Source: Pedobacter sp. V48 (GTDB taxonomy: Bacteria; Bacteroidota; Bacteroidia; Sphingobacteriales; Sphingobacteriaceae). Taken from it: a stretch of 64,000 nucleotides of DNA. This document shows, piece by piece, positions 1-8,968 of this stretch. Both the position numbers and the translations under genes were made by a program. Position 1 is the stretch's first letter, and each line of letters opens with the position of its first letter. Under the pieces are notes generated by a model that made no database searches, was not told where the DNA came from, and worked only from the letters and a program-made list of their open reading frames with translations. The DNA lies in the NCBI RefSeq assembly GCF_000523515.1, contig NZ_AWRU01000008.1, forward strand, positions 112,338 to 176,337, given 5' to 3'.

Positions 1-821
1 AGTTTTATTTGATTGACTGTGGCGAGGGTACTCAGCAGCAGTTGATCAAATACGGCTTTAAAGCTAGTAAGATAGATTATGTGTTTATAAGCCATTTACA
101 TGGCGATCACTACTTTGGTCTAATAGGTTTGCTTTCCAGTCTGCACTTAAACGGACGTGTTAAGCCTATTAAGATATTTGCACCAGAACCCTTACAGGAA
201 ATACTGGCCCTTCAATTTAAATACTCAGAAACGGTCATCAGGTATCCGATAGAGTTTGTGGTAACTCAGGCTAATGCATCTGTTCAGATTTTTGAAAATG
301 CGGATCTGGTTGTTGATAGCTTTGTTTTAAATCATAGAATTCCATGCACAGGATTTAAGTTCACTCAAAAGAAACGGCTGCGTAAGCTCATTGTTGAAAA
401 ACTTGAACAGGAGCAGATTGATATTGAGTATTATCCTTTGCTAAAAAGGGGTGTTGACCTTAATTTACCTGACGGCAGAGTTATCCTAAATAAGGATTAT
501 ACTACTGACTCTGATACCCCTAAAATATATGGGTATTGTTCTGATACATTGTTTGACGAAGGATACTTTGGCCACATTGCAGATTGTGATTTGCTATATC
601 ACGAGGCTACATTTTTACATGAAATGCTGGATAGAGCAAATATAACACATCACACAACGGCTTTACAGGCCGGTGAGATCGCTAAAATAACCGGAGCTGT
701 AAAATTGCTTATCGGACACTTTTCGTCAAGATACAAGACATTGCAGCCTCTTTTAGATGAAGCAAAATCTGTTTTTGAGAACACTGAACTTGCAATAGAA
801 GGTAATACTTATACTATTTGA
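1..821 (+). CDS. rnz: Ribonuclease Z, 3' part (partial at left edge)
   Basis: This is the larger 3' part of ribonuclease Z, the zinc-dependent metallo-beta-lactamase-fold endonuclease that trims tRNA 3' ends. The frame is already open at base 3 and begins FYLIDCGEGTQQQ, text that normally sits about 35 residues inside the family, so the true start lies outside the window; the TTG at base 9 is an internal Leu codon. The metal-binding HLHGDH motif is at bases 93-110. Further metal ligands are expected in LLYHEATFLHE and in IGHFSSRY near the C-terminus, both visible. The stop codon abuts the stop of the convergent mlaD-like gene with no spacer. Confidence 0.93.
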   Translation, partial: FYLIDCGEGTQQQLIKYGFKASKIDYVFISHLHGDHYFGLIGLLSSLHLNGRVKPIKIFAPEPLQEILALQFKYSETVIRYPIEFVVTQANASVQIFENADLVVDSFVLNHRIPCTGFKFTQKKRLRKLIVEKLEQEQIDIEYYPLLKRGVDLNLPDGRVILNKDYTTDSDTPKIYGYCSDTLFDEGYFGHIADCDLLYHEATFLHEMLDRANITHHTTALQAGEIAKITGAVKLLIGHFSSRYKTLQPLLDEAKSVFENTELAIEGNTYTI

Positions 822-1772
822 TTACTTATCCTTTTTACCACCACCAAATATGGAGAAGTGAACATAACGTTTTGGATTCGCTTTCAGATCTATCATCAGG
901 TTATCAAGACTTTTAGACGCGTTGTTTAGGTTGTCGTACATTTTCGTATCGTTAACTAACAGGCCTAGTGTTCCTTCACCATTATTGATTTTACCTACTA
1001 TGGTTTGAAGATCTACAACAGCTTTATTTGCATTGTCTATTGTTTGTTTGAAATTTGCTGCAGCTACCTGATCTGTAATTGAATTGATATTGTTCAATAT
1101 AGCAGATATTTTGGCATTGTTCTGTTTTAGATTGCCCGAAATTGCTTCTACATTAGCAAGAATTGCAGATATACGGGTGCCTTCTGAACCAACAAGATTA
1201 TCAACCTTTTTAGAGGTAGATTCTAAAGAAGAAAGGGTAGAGGCTATGCTGTTAAAGCTTTTATCCACATTCTTTTGGAAATTGGGATTCAAGATTGAGT
1301 TTACACTTGTTAATATGGAGTCCATTTTCCCAATAATCAACTCAGCCTTTTTCTGAACTGGCTGCACGGTTTCAAGAATTCCTTTTTGAACATTTGCATT
1401 CAATGTATCCCCATCCTGAGCAAAGTCATTTCCAGTGCCTAGGGCCATTACAATTGCTTTACTTCCTAAAAGGTCTGTGCTTTCCAGCTTGGCAATACTA
1501 TTTCTTGGAATCTCATATTTGCCTTTGATTTTCAGCGTGGCAACAATTGAACCGTCTGTTTGTAATTCCAATTTATCTACACGGCCAATTTGATAGCCAT
1601 TAATCAAGACCGGTTTCGATACCGCAAGACCATCAACACGCGAATATTTTGCATATAAAACAGTTTCACTTGAAAAAATGGCATTTCCCTTTAAAAAATT
1701 ATAGCCTATAATTAACAGGGCAATAGAAAAGGCAGCTAGTATGCCTACTTTGGTTTCATTTGCTATCTTCAT
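822..1772 (-). CDS. MlaD/MCE-family phospholipid transport protein
   Basis: A 316-residue MlaD-family protein. It has one N-terminal membrane segment (about residues 8-28), then an MCE domain (about 37-115, containing YSRVDGLAVSKPVLINGYQIG), then a long helical region typed by repeated Asn/Ser/Ile that probably forms the coiled stalk. MlaD proteins are the periplasmic substrate-binding part of lipid ABC transporters between inner and outer membranes. The permease and ATPase partners (MlaE, MlaF) are not in the window. It is the last gene of a leftward group with two cell-wall amidases, 28 bases after the nearer one, which suggests a shared envelope role. The substrate is not shown by the sequence. 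Confidence 0.85.
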   Translation of the reverse strand: MKIANETKVGILAAFSIALLIIGYNFLKGNAIFSSETVLYAKYSRVDGLAVSKPVLINGYQIGRVDKLELQTDGSIVATLKIKGKYEIPRNSIAKLESTDLLGSKAIVMALGTGNDFAQDGDTLNANVQKGILETVQPVQKKAELIIGKMDSILTSVNSILNPNFQKNVDKSFNSIASTLSSLESTSKKVDNLVGSEGTRISAILANVEAISGNLKQNNAKISAILNNINSITDQVAAANFKQTIDNANKAVVDLQTIVGKINNGEGTLGLLVNDTKMYDNLNNASKSLDNLMIDLKANPKRYVHFSIFGGGKKDK

Positions 1773-1800
1773 TCAGTGTATGTTCTTGGTATGTATTTAC

Positions 1801-2646
1801 TTAATTTGTTTCAGTTTCCTTTTTGTAGGTTTTTATTGCTTTGGAAATTGAATTAACAATTTCCTCTTGTCCATGCGCTGAATTCATATATTCTTCTTCG
1901 GTAGGGTTAGAAATAAATCCAATTTCTGTTAGTACCGCAGGCATTCCGCATCTTTGAAGAATTAAAAGTCCTTGTTCCTTTATTCCTCTGTTTACTCTAT
2001 TGTCATCGTGGGTGTAATTGTACTGAATCAATTTAGCTAATTTCAGACTCTTATCCCTAAATATATTTTTGAACAAAGATAGTATAATAAATGTTTCAGG
2101 ATCATTAGGATCGTAGCCATTATAATTTTGCTTGTAATTCTTTTCAAGCTTGATATCTTCATTTTCCCTAATTGCAGCATCTTGCTCATTTAAGCGGTGA
2201 GAACCTGCAACAAACGTTTCGGTGCCACTTGTAGATTTATTTTTTACATAGGAATACTTAGGCGTCTTTTTACCTCTTCTGTTTTTTGTATAACCGGTAA
2301 CGACCCTTTTATCGGGCATTGAGTTACAGTGAATGGAAATGAAGAGATCGGCTTTATTGTCATTTGCCAGGGCAGCTCTTTTATAGAAATCTACATCAAC
2401 ATCTGTTTTTCTGGTATAAAGGATTTTTACTCCAGGTAATTCTTCTTCCAGCTTTTTACCCAGTTTTAAAGCTACTTTTAGCGCAACATTTTTCTCTAAT
2501 GAAAAACTTCCTCTGGCACCAGGTTTCGTGCCACCATGCCCCGCGTCAATAACAATAGTTTTAACTTTATAAGTTTGGGAAAGTACCAGTTGTGAACTAA
2601 ATAAACATAGTAATAATAACAGGGCTGCATTTTTCTTTACACTCAT
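1801..2646 (-). CDS. N-acetylmuramoyl-L-alanine amidase (Amidase_3), copy 1
   Basis: A 281-residue secreted zinc amidase of the AmiC/Amidase_3 family, which cuts the bond between MurNAc and the stem peptide. A Sec signal peptide (about residues 1-23, ending SQLVLSQ) leads into VIDAGHGG with the first zinc His. The second ligand Glu lies in FSLEKNVAL, the third His in SIHCNS, and the catalytic Glu in LTEIGFISN near the C-terminus. The middle holds a region of about 80 residues (GTETFVAG...LNEQDAAIRENED) typical of Bacteroidota members. It is 26 bases downstream of a close paralog and upstream of mlaD. The pair looks like a tandem duplication. Confidence 0.9.
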   Translation of the reverse strand: MSVKKNAALLLLLCLFSSQLVLSQTYKVKTIVIDAGHGGTKPGARGSFSLEKNVALKVALKLGKKLEEELPGVKILYTRKTDVDVDFYKRAALANDNKADLFISIHCNSMPDKRVVTGYTKNRRGKKTPKYSYVKNKSTSGTETFVAGSHRLNEQDAAIRENEDIKLEKNYKQNYNGYDPNDPETFIILSLFKNIFRDKSLKLAKLIQYNYTHDDNRVNRGIKEQGLLILQRCGMPAVLTEIGFISNPTEEEYMNSAHGQEEIVNSISKAIKTYKKETETN

Positions 2647-2672
2647 CTAATAATAGTTATTGATTCAATTAT

Positions 2673-3551
2673 TTATCCTTCTATGCTTTTCTTGTAGTTT
2701 TCAATCGCCTTTAACAGGCAATTGGTGATTTCATTTTGTCCGGCTTCAGAATTCATATAATCCTCTTCATCGGGGTTACTTATGAAACCGATTTCTGTTA
2801 ATATGGCGGGCATGCCTGCACGGGCTAAAACTGCCAGACTTTTTTCCTGAACACCGCGATCGATGCGGCCAACATTAACGTATTGATCTTGTACCAGTTT
2901 CGCCAGTTTTAAACTTTGGGTTCTGAAAGTATTTTTCATTAGAGAAAGTATAATGAAGTTTTCAGGATTGTTCGGGTCGAAGCCTTCGTAATTTTCCTTA
3001 TAATTTTCCTCTAAGAATATTGATGCATTTTCTCTCTTAATAGCCTCGTCTTGTTCATTTACGCGTCCCATACCTGAAACGAATGTTTCAACTCCTCTTG
3101 TAGATGTACTTTTTCTGCTAACCGTACTGGTTATCGGAATTCTCTTCCCCCTGCTATTTTTCCTATATCCTGTTACCACAGTTGATCGGTATACAGGCAT
3201 ATCATTACAGTGAATTGAAATGAAAAGATCCGCTTTAGCATTGTTTGCAATAGCAATACGTTCGTAAAGAGGGATAAAAACATCTTCAGTTCTGGTATAA
3301 ATTACTTTTACATCCTTCATATTCGCTTCAATAGCCGCACCAAGATGTAAGGCTGTTTTAAGAGCTACGTCTTTTTCAGTAGAGTAGAGCCCTCTTGTAC
3401 TACCATCTTTTCCGCCATGACCAGCGTCAATAACAATAGTTTTTATTTTATATTCTTGCGTAAATGCCTGATAATTAGATATGGTAATAATAACTGCAGA
3501 AATAAATACAATCAAAATTGCATTTGGTCTGAGCAATGGTATATTTTTCAT
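2673..3551 (-). CDS. N-acetylmuramoyl-L-alanine amidase (Amidase_3), copy 2
   Basis: A 292-residue paralog of the next gene, with the same domain order: signal peptide, VIDAGHGG (zinc His), EKDVALK (Glu), SIHCND (His) and LTEIGFISN (catalytic Glu). I place the start at the ATG at 3551, directly before a clear signal peptide (MKNIPLLRPNAILIVFIS...). An in-frame TTG 48 bases upstream would add a charged stretch before the signal peptide. A Bacteroidota -7-like sequence, TATTTTTG, lies on this strand at 3584-3591, so it is probably the first gene of the amidase-amidase-mlaD operon. It diverges from the lptD-like gene across about 56 bases. Confidence 0.9.
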   Translation of the reverse strand: MKNIPLLRPNAILIVFISAVIITISNYQAFTQEYKIKTIVIDAGHGGKDGSTRGLYSTEKDVALKTALHLGAAIEANMKDVKVIYTRTEDVFIPLYERIAIANNAKADLFISIHCNDMPVYRSTVVTGYRKNSRGKRIPITSTVSRKSTSTRGVETFVSGMGRVNEQDEAIKRENASIFLEENYKENYEGFDPNNPENFIILSLMKNTFRTQSLKLAKLVQDQYVNVGRIDRGVQEKSLAVLARAGMPAILTEIGFISNPDEEDYMNSEAGQNEITNCLLKAIENYKKSIEG

Positions 3552-3607
3552 TAATTTTGAACGTTTTGGATTAAACATTAATGCAAAAATAACATTCACA
3601 CACGAAT

Positions 3608-6262
3608 TTGAAACTTTTACGGTACATCATTTTTTTAAACTTCATTGTTTTATTAACATCTGTTGGTAATCGAGCCCTCGCTTTGAACAATTTTTCATGG
3701 CAGCAAGTAATTAAACAAGCAGACACTACTAAGAAAGGTAACGCACAAACTGCGCCAAAAGATACGATTGCCAGTGAGAAAATAGAATACTCTGCTCAAG
3801 ATTCCAGTTTTGTTGATAAGGAAAAAGAAATGGTTTATCTATATGGAAAAGCCAGAGTTAAGTACCAGGGCTTTGAACTTGATGCGGACTATATTACTTA
3901 CAATTCAAAAACTAAAGAGATTTATGCCAGTGGAAGAACTGATGCTAAAGGAAAATATGTAGGTAGGCCTATTGTTAAAATGACCGGGGAATCTACCTCC
4001 CTCGCAGATTCACTATTTTATAATACAGAAACCAGTATTGGTCGTATATGGGGAGTATATACAGAACAGGAGGGTGGATTCTTTACCGGAGGTAAAGCAA
4101 AGAAGCAACCGGATGATGAAATTCATAGTAAAGGCCAGACCTATAGTACCTGTAATTTGCCACATCCACACTTTGGTATTTATATTACAAAGGGTATTGT
4201 TACCGAAAATCAGATTATTACCGGTCCTGTATATTTGAAAATAGAGGACATTCCTTTGCCTATTGGCTTACCCTTTGCATTTTTTCCCAAGCCGAACAAG
4301 AAGTCGTCTGGAGTCATCTTGCCCAGTCCGGGTGAAGATTATACAAGGGGTTTCTTCCTGCGGGATGGAGGGTATTACCTTGGCCTAAATGATTACTGGG
4401 ATGCGAAAATGCTGGCTACAATTTATACCAGAGGTTCATATGAGGGCTCATTGCTCTCTAATTATACAAAGAGGTACAAGTACAATGGTAACATAAATTT
4501 CCGATATTCAAATTCAAGGTACGGTCTGGAAGGTACACCTGAATATACACCAAGAAAGGATTTTAACCTGCAGTGGACACATAGTCAGAATGCAAATGCC
4601 AAACCCGGAACAACATTTTCTGCTTCGGTAGATGCCGGTACAAGTTCATTTAATCAAAACACAGCCGGGGGAGCTAGTTATGATTATAGCCAGTTTACTA
4701 AAAATACCTTAAGATCATCAATATCTTATGGCCGTGTTTTTGGTAATGGTATAACCCTCGGTGTTGCGGCAGACGGCTCGCAGGAAACACAAAACAAGTC
4801 TGTCAGCTTAAGATTACCCGACATAAGTTTAAGTGTTCCAACCTTTAATCCATTTGATTCAAAGGATAGGTTAGGAGAGCAAAAATGGTATCAAAAGATA
4901 ACAGTTGGTTATAGTATGCAAGCTAGTAATACCATTACAACAACTGAGGATCAGTTGTTTAAAAGAGAGTCGCTTAATAAATTTAAAAATGGGGTTAGTC
5001 ACCAGATTCCCGTAAATATGGCCTTTAATATATTGGAATATTTTAATTTCAATACAGGTGTATCTTATACTGAGCGATGGCAATTCCAAACGGTACGTAA
5101 ATCTTACTTAAAGGTTTTAAATAACAGTGACCAGGAGATAATTGACACGGTTGCAGGGTTTAAACGCAATGGTGAGTATAGCTTAAACATGGGCGTGTCT
5201 ACAAAGGTTTATAGTACAGCTCAGTTTAACAAGTTTGGTAATTTCAAAGCATTGAGGCATGTGATGACCCCTCAGGTAAGCTTTAGCTACAGACCAGATT
5301 TTTCTGAGCTAGCTAAAGGATATTATAAACTCGCTTACTATACTGACGGAACTCCAAAAATTGGATCGGACGGACAGCAGCAAAAATATTCAATCTTTGA
5401 AGGCTCACCTTATGGGTTTCCAGGGGCTGGTCGCTCTGCGTCAATTTCATTCAGCTTAGACAATACGGTTGAAGCAAAGGTGCTTACTCCAAATGACACT
5501 ACGGGAAAAGGCAATAAAAAAATTCCTATTATCCAGGGCTTAAGTATTAGCGGTTCATACAATTTTCTAGCCCCAAGCTTTAAACTATCAACACTTGGCT
5601 TTAGTGGACGTTCACAGTTTACAGATAAATTAGGCGTAAATTATTACGGTACTTTAGATCCCTATAGATATACCGATACTGTAGATGTTTTAACAGGAAG
5701 GGTAAGCAGGAAGCTGATCGATGATTACGTTTGGAATGTGGGTAAATTACCTCGTCTAACTAATTTTGGTTTCTCCTTTAATTATAGCTTAAATCCTGAA
5801 GCTTTGAAAAAGAAGAATGAGAACGAACAGAATTTAAAGGATAAAGCTGCTAAAACAGGTATGACACCTGAGCAGTCAGAGGAACTTGCTAAAGTAAGCA
5901 GGGACCCTAATGCATTTGTGGATTTTAAAATTCCATGGAACTTCGCCTTTAGCTATACTTTTAATTACAATACAGACCGGGTGGGGCAAAATTCAACGAT
6001 CACCAATACATTGAATTTTAATGGTGATGCCAACATCACCCCGAAATGGAAAGTCCAGTTTAACTCCGGTTGGGATTTTAAGGCGAGTACCTTCTCGCAA
6101 ACCTCTCTGGCTATATACCGAGATTTACATTGCTGGGATATGAGCGTTAGCTGGATCCCTTTTGGTGCTTATCAGTTTTATTCTGTAGACATCAAAGTAA
6201 AAGCATCAGTGCTTCAGGATTTAAAACTGAGCAAGAGAAAGAATTACTATACCCGATTCTAA
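3608..6262 (+). CDS. lptD: LptD/OstA-like outer-membrane LPS assembly protein
   Basis: An 884-residue outer-membrane protein. A signal peptide (about 1-25) is followed by an LptA/OstA-type beta-jellyroll (about residues 65-155, with DADYITYNSKTKEIYASG), and then a long beta-barrel rich in aromatic and Asn/Ser residues, ending in Phe. LptD inserts lipopolysaccharide into the outer leaflet; Bacteroidota versions are long and divergent. The start is a TTG: an in-frame stop lies 18 bases upstream, and no ATG precedes the signal peptide, so TTG is the only start that keeps it. It diverges from the amidase operon and is followed 11 bases later by cinA. Confidence 0.85.
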   Translation: MKLLRYIIFLNFIVLLTSVGNRALALNNFSWQQVIKQADTTKKGNAQTAPKDTIASEKIEYSAQDSSFVDKEKEMVYLYGKARVKYQGFELDADYITYNSKTKEIYASGRTDAKGKYVGRPIVKMTGESTSLADSLFYNTETSIGRIWGVYTEQEGGFFTGGKAKKQPDDEIHSKGQTYSTCNLPHPHFGIYITKGIVTENQIITGPVYLKIEDIPLPIGLPFAFFPKPNKKSSGVILPSPGEDYTRGFFLRDGGYYLGLNDYWDAKMLATIYTRGSYEGSLLSNYTKRYKYNGNINFRYSNSRYGLEGTPEYTPRKDFNLQWTHSQNANAKPGTTFSASVDAGTSSFNQNTAGGASYDYSQFTKNTLRSSISYGRVFGNGITLGVAADGSQETQNKSVSLRLPDISLSVPTFNPFDSKDRLGEQKWYQKITVGYSMQASNTITTTEDQLFKRESLNKFKNGVSHQIPVNMAFNILEYFNFNTGVSYTERWQFQTVRKSYLKVLNNSDQEIIDTVAGFKRNGEYSLNMGVSTKVYSTAQFNKFGNFKALRHVMTPQVSFSYRPDFSELAKGYYKLAYYTDGTPKIGSDGQQQKYSIFEGSPYGFPGAGRSASISFSLDNTVEAKVLTPNDTTGKGNKKIPIIQGLSISGSYNFLAPSFKLSTLGFSGRSQFTDKLGVNYYGTLDPYRYTDTVDVLTGRVSRKLIDDYVWNVGKLPRLTNFGFSFNYSLNPEALKKKNENEQNLKDKAAKTGMTPEQSEELAKVSRDPNAFVDFKIPWNFAFSYTFNYNTDRVGQNSTITNTLNFNGDANITPKWKVQFNSGWDFKASTFSQTSLAIYRDLHCWDMSVSWIPFGAYQFYSVDIKVKASVLQDLKLSKRKNYYTRF

Positions 6263-6273
6263 TATTTGAATTT

Positions 6274-7521
6274 ATGCTAGCTGAAATAATAACGATAGGA
6301 GATGAGATTCTTATTGGTCAGATTGTCGATACCAATTCTGCCTGGATGGCCAAAGAACTTAATCTAATAGGAATTAAAGTAAAACAAATTACCTCAGTAT
6401 CTGACGATGCTGATCATATAACTGAAGCTTTAGCGCTTGCTGAAAAAAGAGCTAAAGTGATTCTGATTACTGGTGGGTTAGGCCCCACTAAAGATGATAT
6501 TACCAAAATAACACTCGCCAAATATTTTAATATGGGGCTTAGGAGGGATGAGGCGACATTGGCGCACATTACTGAGATCTTTAAGCGGCATAACAGGCCA
6601 ATGATTGAATCTAATATAAAACAGGCTGATGTGCCGGAGGGTTGCACTGTTATTAAAAATGAGAACGGAACAGCGCCTTGCATGTGGTTTGAGCATAATG
6701 GAAACATCATTGTATCTATGCCAGGTGTTCCGTTTGAAATGATGTATTTAATGCAGGAACAGATTCTTCCTCGTTTAAAGGGGGCATTTAAACTTCCGTT
6801 CATTGTTCATAAAACCATACTTACCGCTAATATAGGCGAGTCGTTCTTAGCGGCTGAAATTGAGGATATTGAAAATAGCTTACCTGAGCATATTAAACTT
6901 GCCTACCTGCCAAGACTAGGACAGGTACGTTTAAGACTGAGCAGTACAGGAACTAATGAGGCAATATTGAAAGATGAGGTAGAACTTTATGCTCAGCAGA
7001 TTATTGCTAAAGTAAAGAAAAACGTTGTCGTAGAAGAGGATATTGCCCTTGAAAAGGCAATTCTAAATATAATGGATGAGCGAAAGCTCACGCTTTCGAC
7101 CGCCGAAAGTTGCACCGGTGGATACATTGCCCACTTGATTACGCAACATCCCGGATGTTCCTCTGTTTATGTTGGAGGGGCAGTTGTCTATTCTTATGAA
7201 CTTAAGGAATCAGTTTTAGGTGTTAGCCCTCAAACCCTAAATACTTATGGTGCAGTGAGCGAACAGACCGTAAAAGAAATGGCTCAGGGAGCAATAGATC
7301 ATTTTAAAACAGATTATGCTGTAGCGATAAGTGGAATTGCCGGTCCGGATGGTGGTATGCCAGGTAAACCCGTTGGTACAGTGTGGATTGCGGTAGCGAG
7401 TAGTAAGCGTGTTGTGGCAAGGCTTTATAGTTTTGGAAATAAAAGAGCGCAAAACATAGAACGTTCAGCCATAGCGGCTTTGACCATGATTTTGAATGAA
7501 CTTAACCAATATGGGGATTAA
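6274..7521 (+). CDS. cinA: CinA-family protein (MoCF-like domain plus NMN deamidase)
   Basis: A 415-residue two-domain CinA protein. The N-terminal molybdopterin-binding-like domain (about 1-170) shows GDEILIGQIVDTNSAWMA and TGGLGPTKDDIT. The C-terminal domain (about 255-410) shows STAESCTGGYIAHLIT, GAVVYSYELKESVLGV and ISGIAGPDGG, the pattern of PncC nicotinamide-nucleotide amidase. The family is linked to pyridine-nucleotide repair and, in some bacteria, to competence. Length and both domains are normal. It is 11 bases downstream of the lptD-like gene and probably co-transcribed. Whether it has a role in competence here cannot be told from the sequence. Confidence 0.93.
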   Translation: MLAEIITIGDEILIGQIVDTNSAWMAKELNLIGIKVKQITSVSDDADHITEALALAEKRAKVILITGGLGPTKDDITKITLAKYFNMGLRRDEATLAHITEIFKRHNRPMIESNIKQADVPEGCTVIKNENGTAPCMWFEHNGNIIVSMPGVPFEMMYLMQEQILPRLKGAFKLPFIVHKTILTANIGESFLAAEIEDIENSLPEHIKLAYLPRLGQVRLRLSSTGTNEAILKDEVELYAQQIIAKVKKNVVVEEDIALEKAILNIMDERKLTLSTAESCTGGYIAHLITQHPGCSSVYVGGAVVYSYELKESVLGVSPQTLNTYGAVSEQTVKEMAQGAIDHFKTDYAVAISGIAGPDGGMPGKPVGTVWIAVASSKRVVARLYSFGNKRAQNIERSAIAALTMILNELNQYGD

Positions 7522-7571
7522 GTGTTCAAAATACTTTACTTTTGCATCCGATATCAATCATGAAATAAAAA

Positions 7572-8903
7572 ATGGCTCAATACGAATTATTGTTACCTAA
7601 AATGGGGGAAAGTGTTGCAGAAGCAACCATCATTAAATGGGTTAAACAACCCGGAGATATGATAGAGATGGATGATACGGTTCTGGAAATTGCTACAGAT
7701 AAGGTTGATTCTGAAGTTCCATCACCAATAGCAGGTAAGCTAATTAAACAATTGTTCAAGGAAGATGAAATTGTACAGGTAGGTACAGTAATTGCAATTA
7801 TAGAAACCGAGGCTGAGACAACAGAAGAAGTCCCAGTTGCCATGCCAGCAGTGGAACAGCCTTTTATTGAAAGTATTCCGGGAACAGAACAATTGGCGTC
7901 AAATGATGCAAGAGGCGCAGTGAAAGAAGAGAGTGGCTCTGATCGTTTTTATTCTCCTTTAGTAAAAAACATAGCCGCACAGGAAAATATTGAAACAAGT
8001 GAATTAGATGCTATATCTGGTACAGGTGCTGATGGACGCTTGACTAAAGATGACTTGTTAAATTATATTCAAAATAAAAAAGGTGAAGCACCTTCAATAG
8101 CCCCTGTTTCGCAAACAGCTAAAATTGAAGCATCTGTTAAAGAAGAAGCAGTTAAGCCTGCATCTGTATCTCAGCCATTGACAAGTGTAAGTGGTGGTGA
8201 TGAGATTATCGAGATGGATAGGATGCGTAAGTTAATTGCCGAACATATGGTAATGAGTAAGCACACTTCGCCTCACGTAACATCATTTGTTGAAGCGGAT
8301 GTGACTAATCTGGTCTTATGGCGTGATAAAGTGAAAAGCAGCTTTGAAAAACGCGAAAATGAAAAGATTACTTTTACCCCTTTATTTATAGAAGCTGTTG
8401 CCAAGGCAATAAAAGATTATCCAATGATCAACGTTTCTATAAATGGAAACCAGATTATCAAAAAGAGAGACATTAACATTGGCATGGCAGCCGCTTTACC
8501 TAGCGGCAACCTGATTGTGCCTGTTATTAAAAATGCAGATCAGTTTAATTTGGTTGGATTAACTAAATCGGTAAACGATTTGGCAAAACGTGCACGTATT
8601 TCTAAGCTTAAGCCTGATGAAACGCAAAATGGAACGTTTACATTAACTAACGTAGGTTCTTTTGGTAATGTAATGGGTACACCTATTATTAATCAACCTC
8701 AGGTAGCTATTTTAGCCGTAGGTGCAATTAAAAAGAAACCCGCAGTATTAGAAACAGAATTTGGTGATGTGATCGCTATACGCCATATGATGTTCCTTTC
8801 GCTTTCATATGACCACAGGGTTGTAGACGGAGCGTTGGGGGGGTCCTTTGTAAGAAGGGTAGCTGATTATCTTGAGAATTGGGATTTGAACAGAGAAATA
8901 TAA
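7572..8903 (+). CDS. 2-oxoacid dehydrogenase E2 (lipoyl acyltransferase)
   Basis: A 443-residue dihydrolipoamide acyltransferase, the core (E2) subunit of a 2-oxoacid dehydrogenase complex. It has one lipoyl domain with the lipoyl-Lys in ATDKVDSEVPSP (Lys about 44), a flexible linker, a peripheral-subunit-binding domain (about 128-168, YSPLVKNIAAQENI) and the catalytic domain (about 210-440) with the active-site DHRVVDGA. No E1 or E3 gene is adjacent, so the substrate (branched-chain, 2-oxoglutarate or pyruvate) cannot be decided; the single lipoyl domain and sequence type lean to a branched-chain enzyme. A -7-like TACTTTTG at 7537-7544 suggests its own promoter. A strong terminator follows. 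Confidence 0.88.
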   Translation: MAQYELLLPKMGESVAEATIIKWVKQPGDMIEMDDTVLEIATDKVDSEVPSPIAGKLIKQLFKEDEIVQVGTVIAIIETEAETTEEVPVAMPAVEQPFIESIPGTEQLASNDARGAVKEESGSDRFYSPLVKNIAAQENIETSELDAISGTGADGRLTKDDLLNYIQNKKGEAPSIAPVSQTAKIEASVKEEAVKPASVSQPLTSVSGGDEIIEMDRMRKLIAEHMVMSKHTSPHVTSFVEADVTNLVLWRDKVKSSFEKRENEKITFTPLFIEAVAKAIKDYPMINVSINGNQIIKKRDINIGMAAALPSGNLIVPVIKNADQFNLVGLTKSVNDLAKRARISKLKPDETQNGTFTLTNVGSFGNVMGTPIINQPQVAILAVGAIKKKPAVLETEFGDVIAIRHMMFLSLSYDHRVVDGALGGSFVRRVADYLENWDLNREI

Positions 8904-8916
8904 AATAACATAAAGT

Positions 8917-8940
8917 AAAAGGCCCCATTAGGGGCCTTTT
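8917..8940. terminator. Bidirectional rho-independent terminator
   Basis: A perfect 10-bp inverted repeat (AAAAGGCCCC / GGGGCCTTTT) with a 4-base loop ATTA. The A-run on one side and T-run on the other let it work for both the E2 gene on the left and the convergent hom gene on the right. Confidence 0.9.
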
Positions 8941-8968
8941 CACTATCAAAACAAAGCAAAAATAATAA

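Noticed and set aside
6414-6803. A 129-codon open frame on the minus strand
   Set aside because: It is antisense to cinA, which has complete family motifs.
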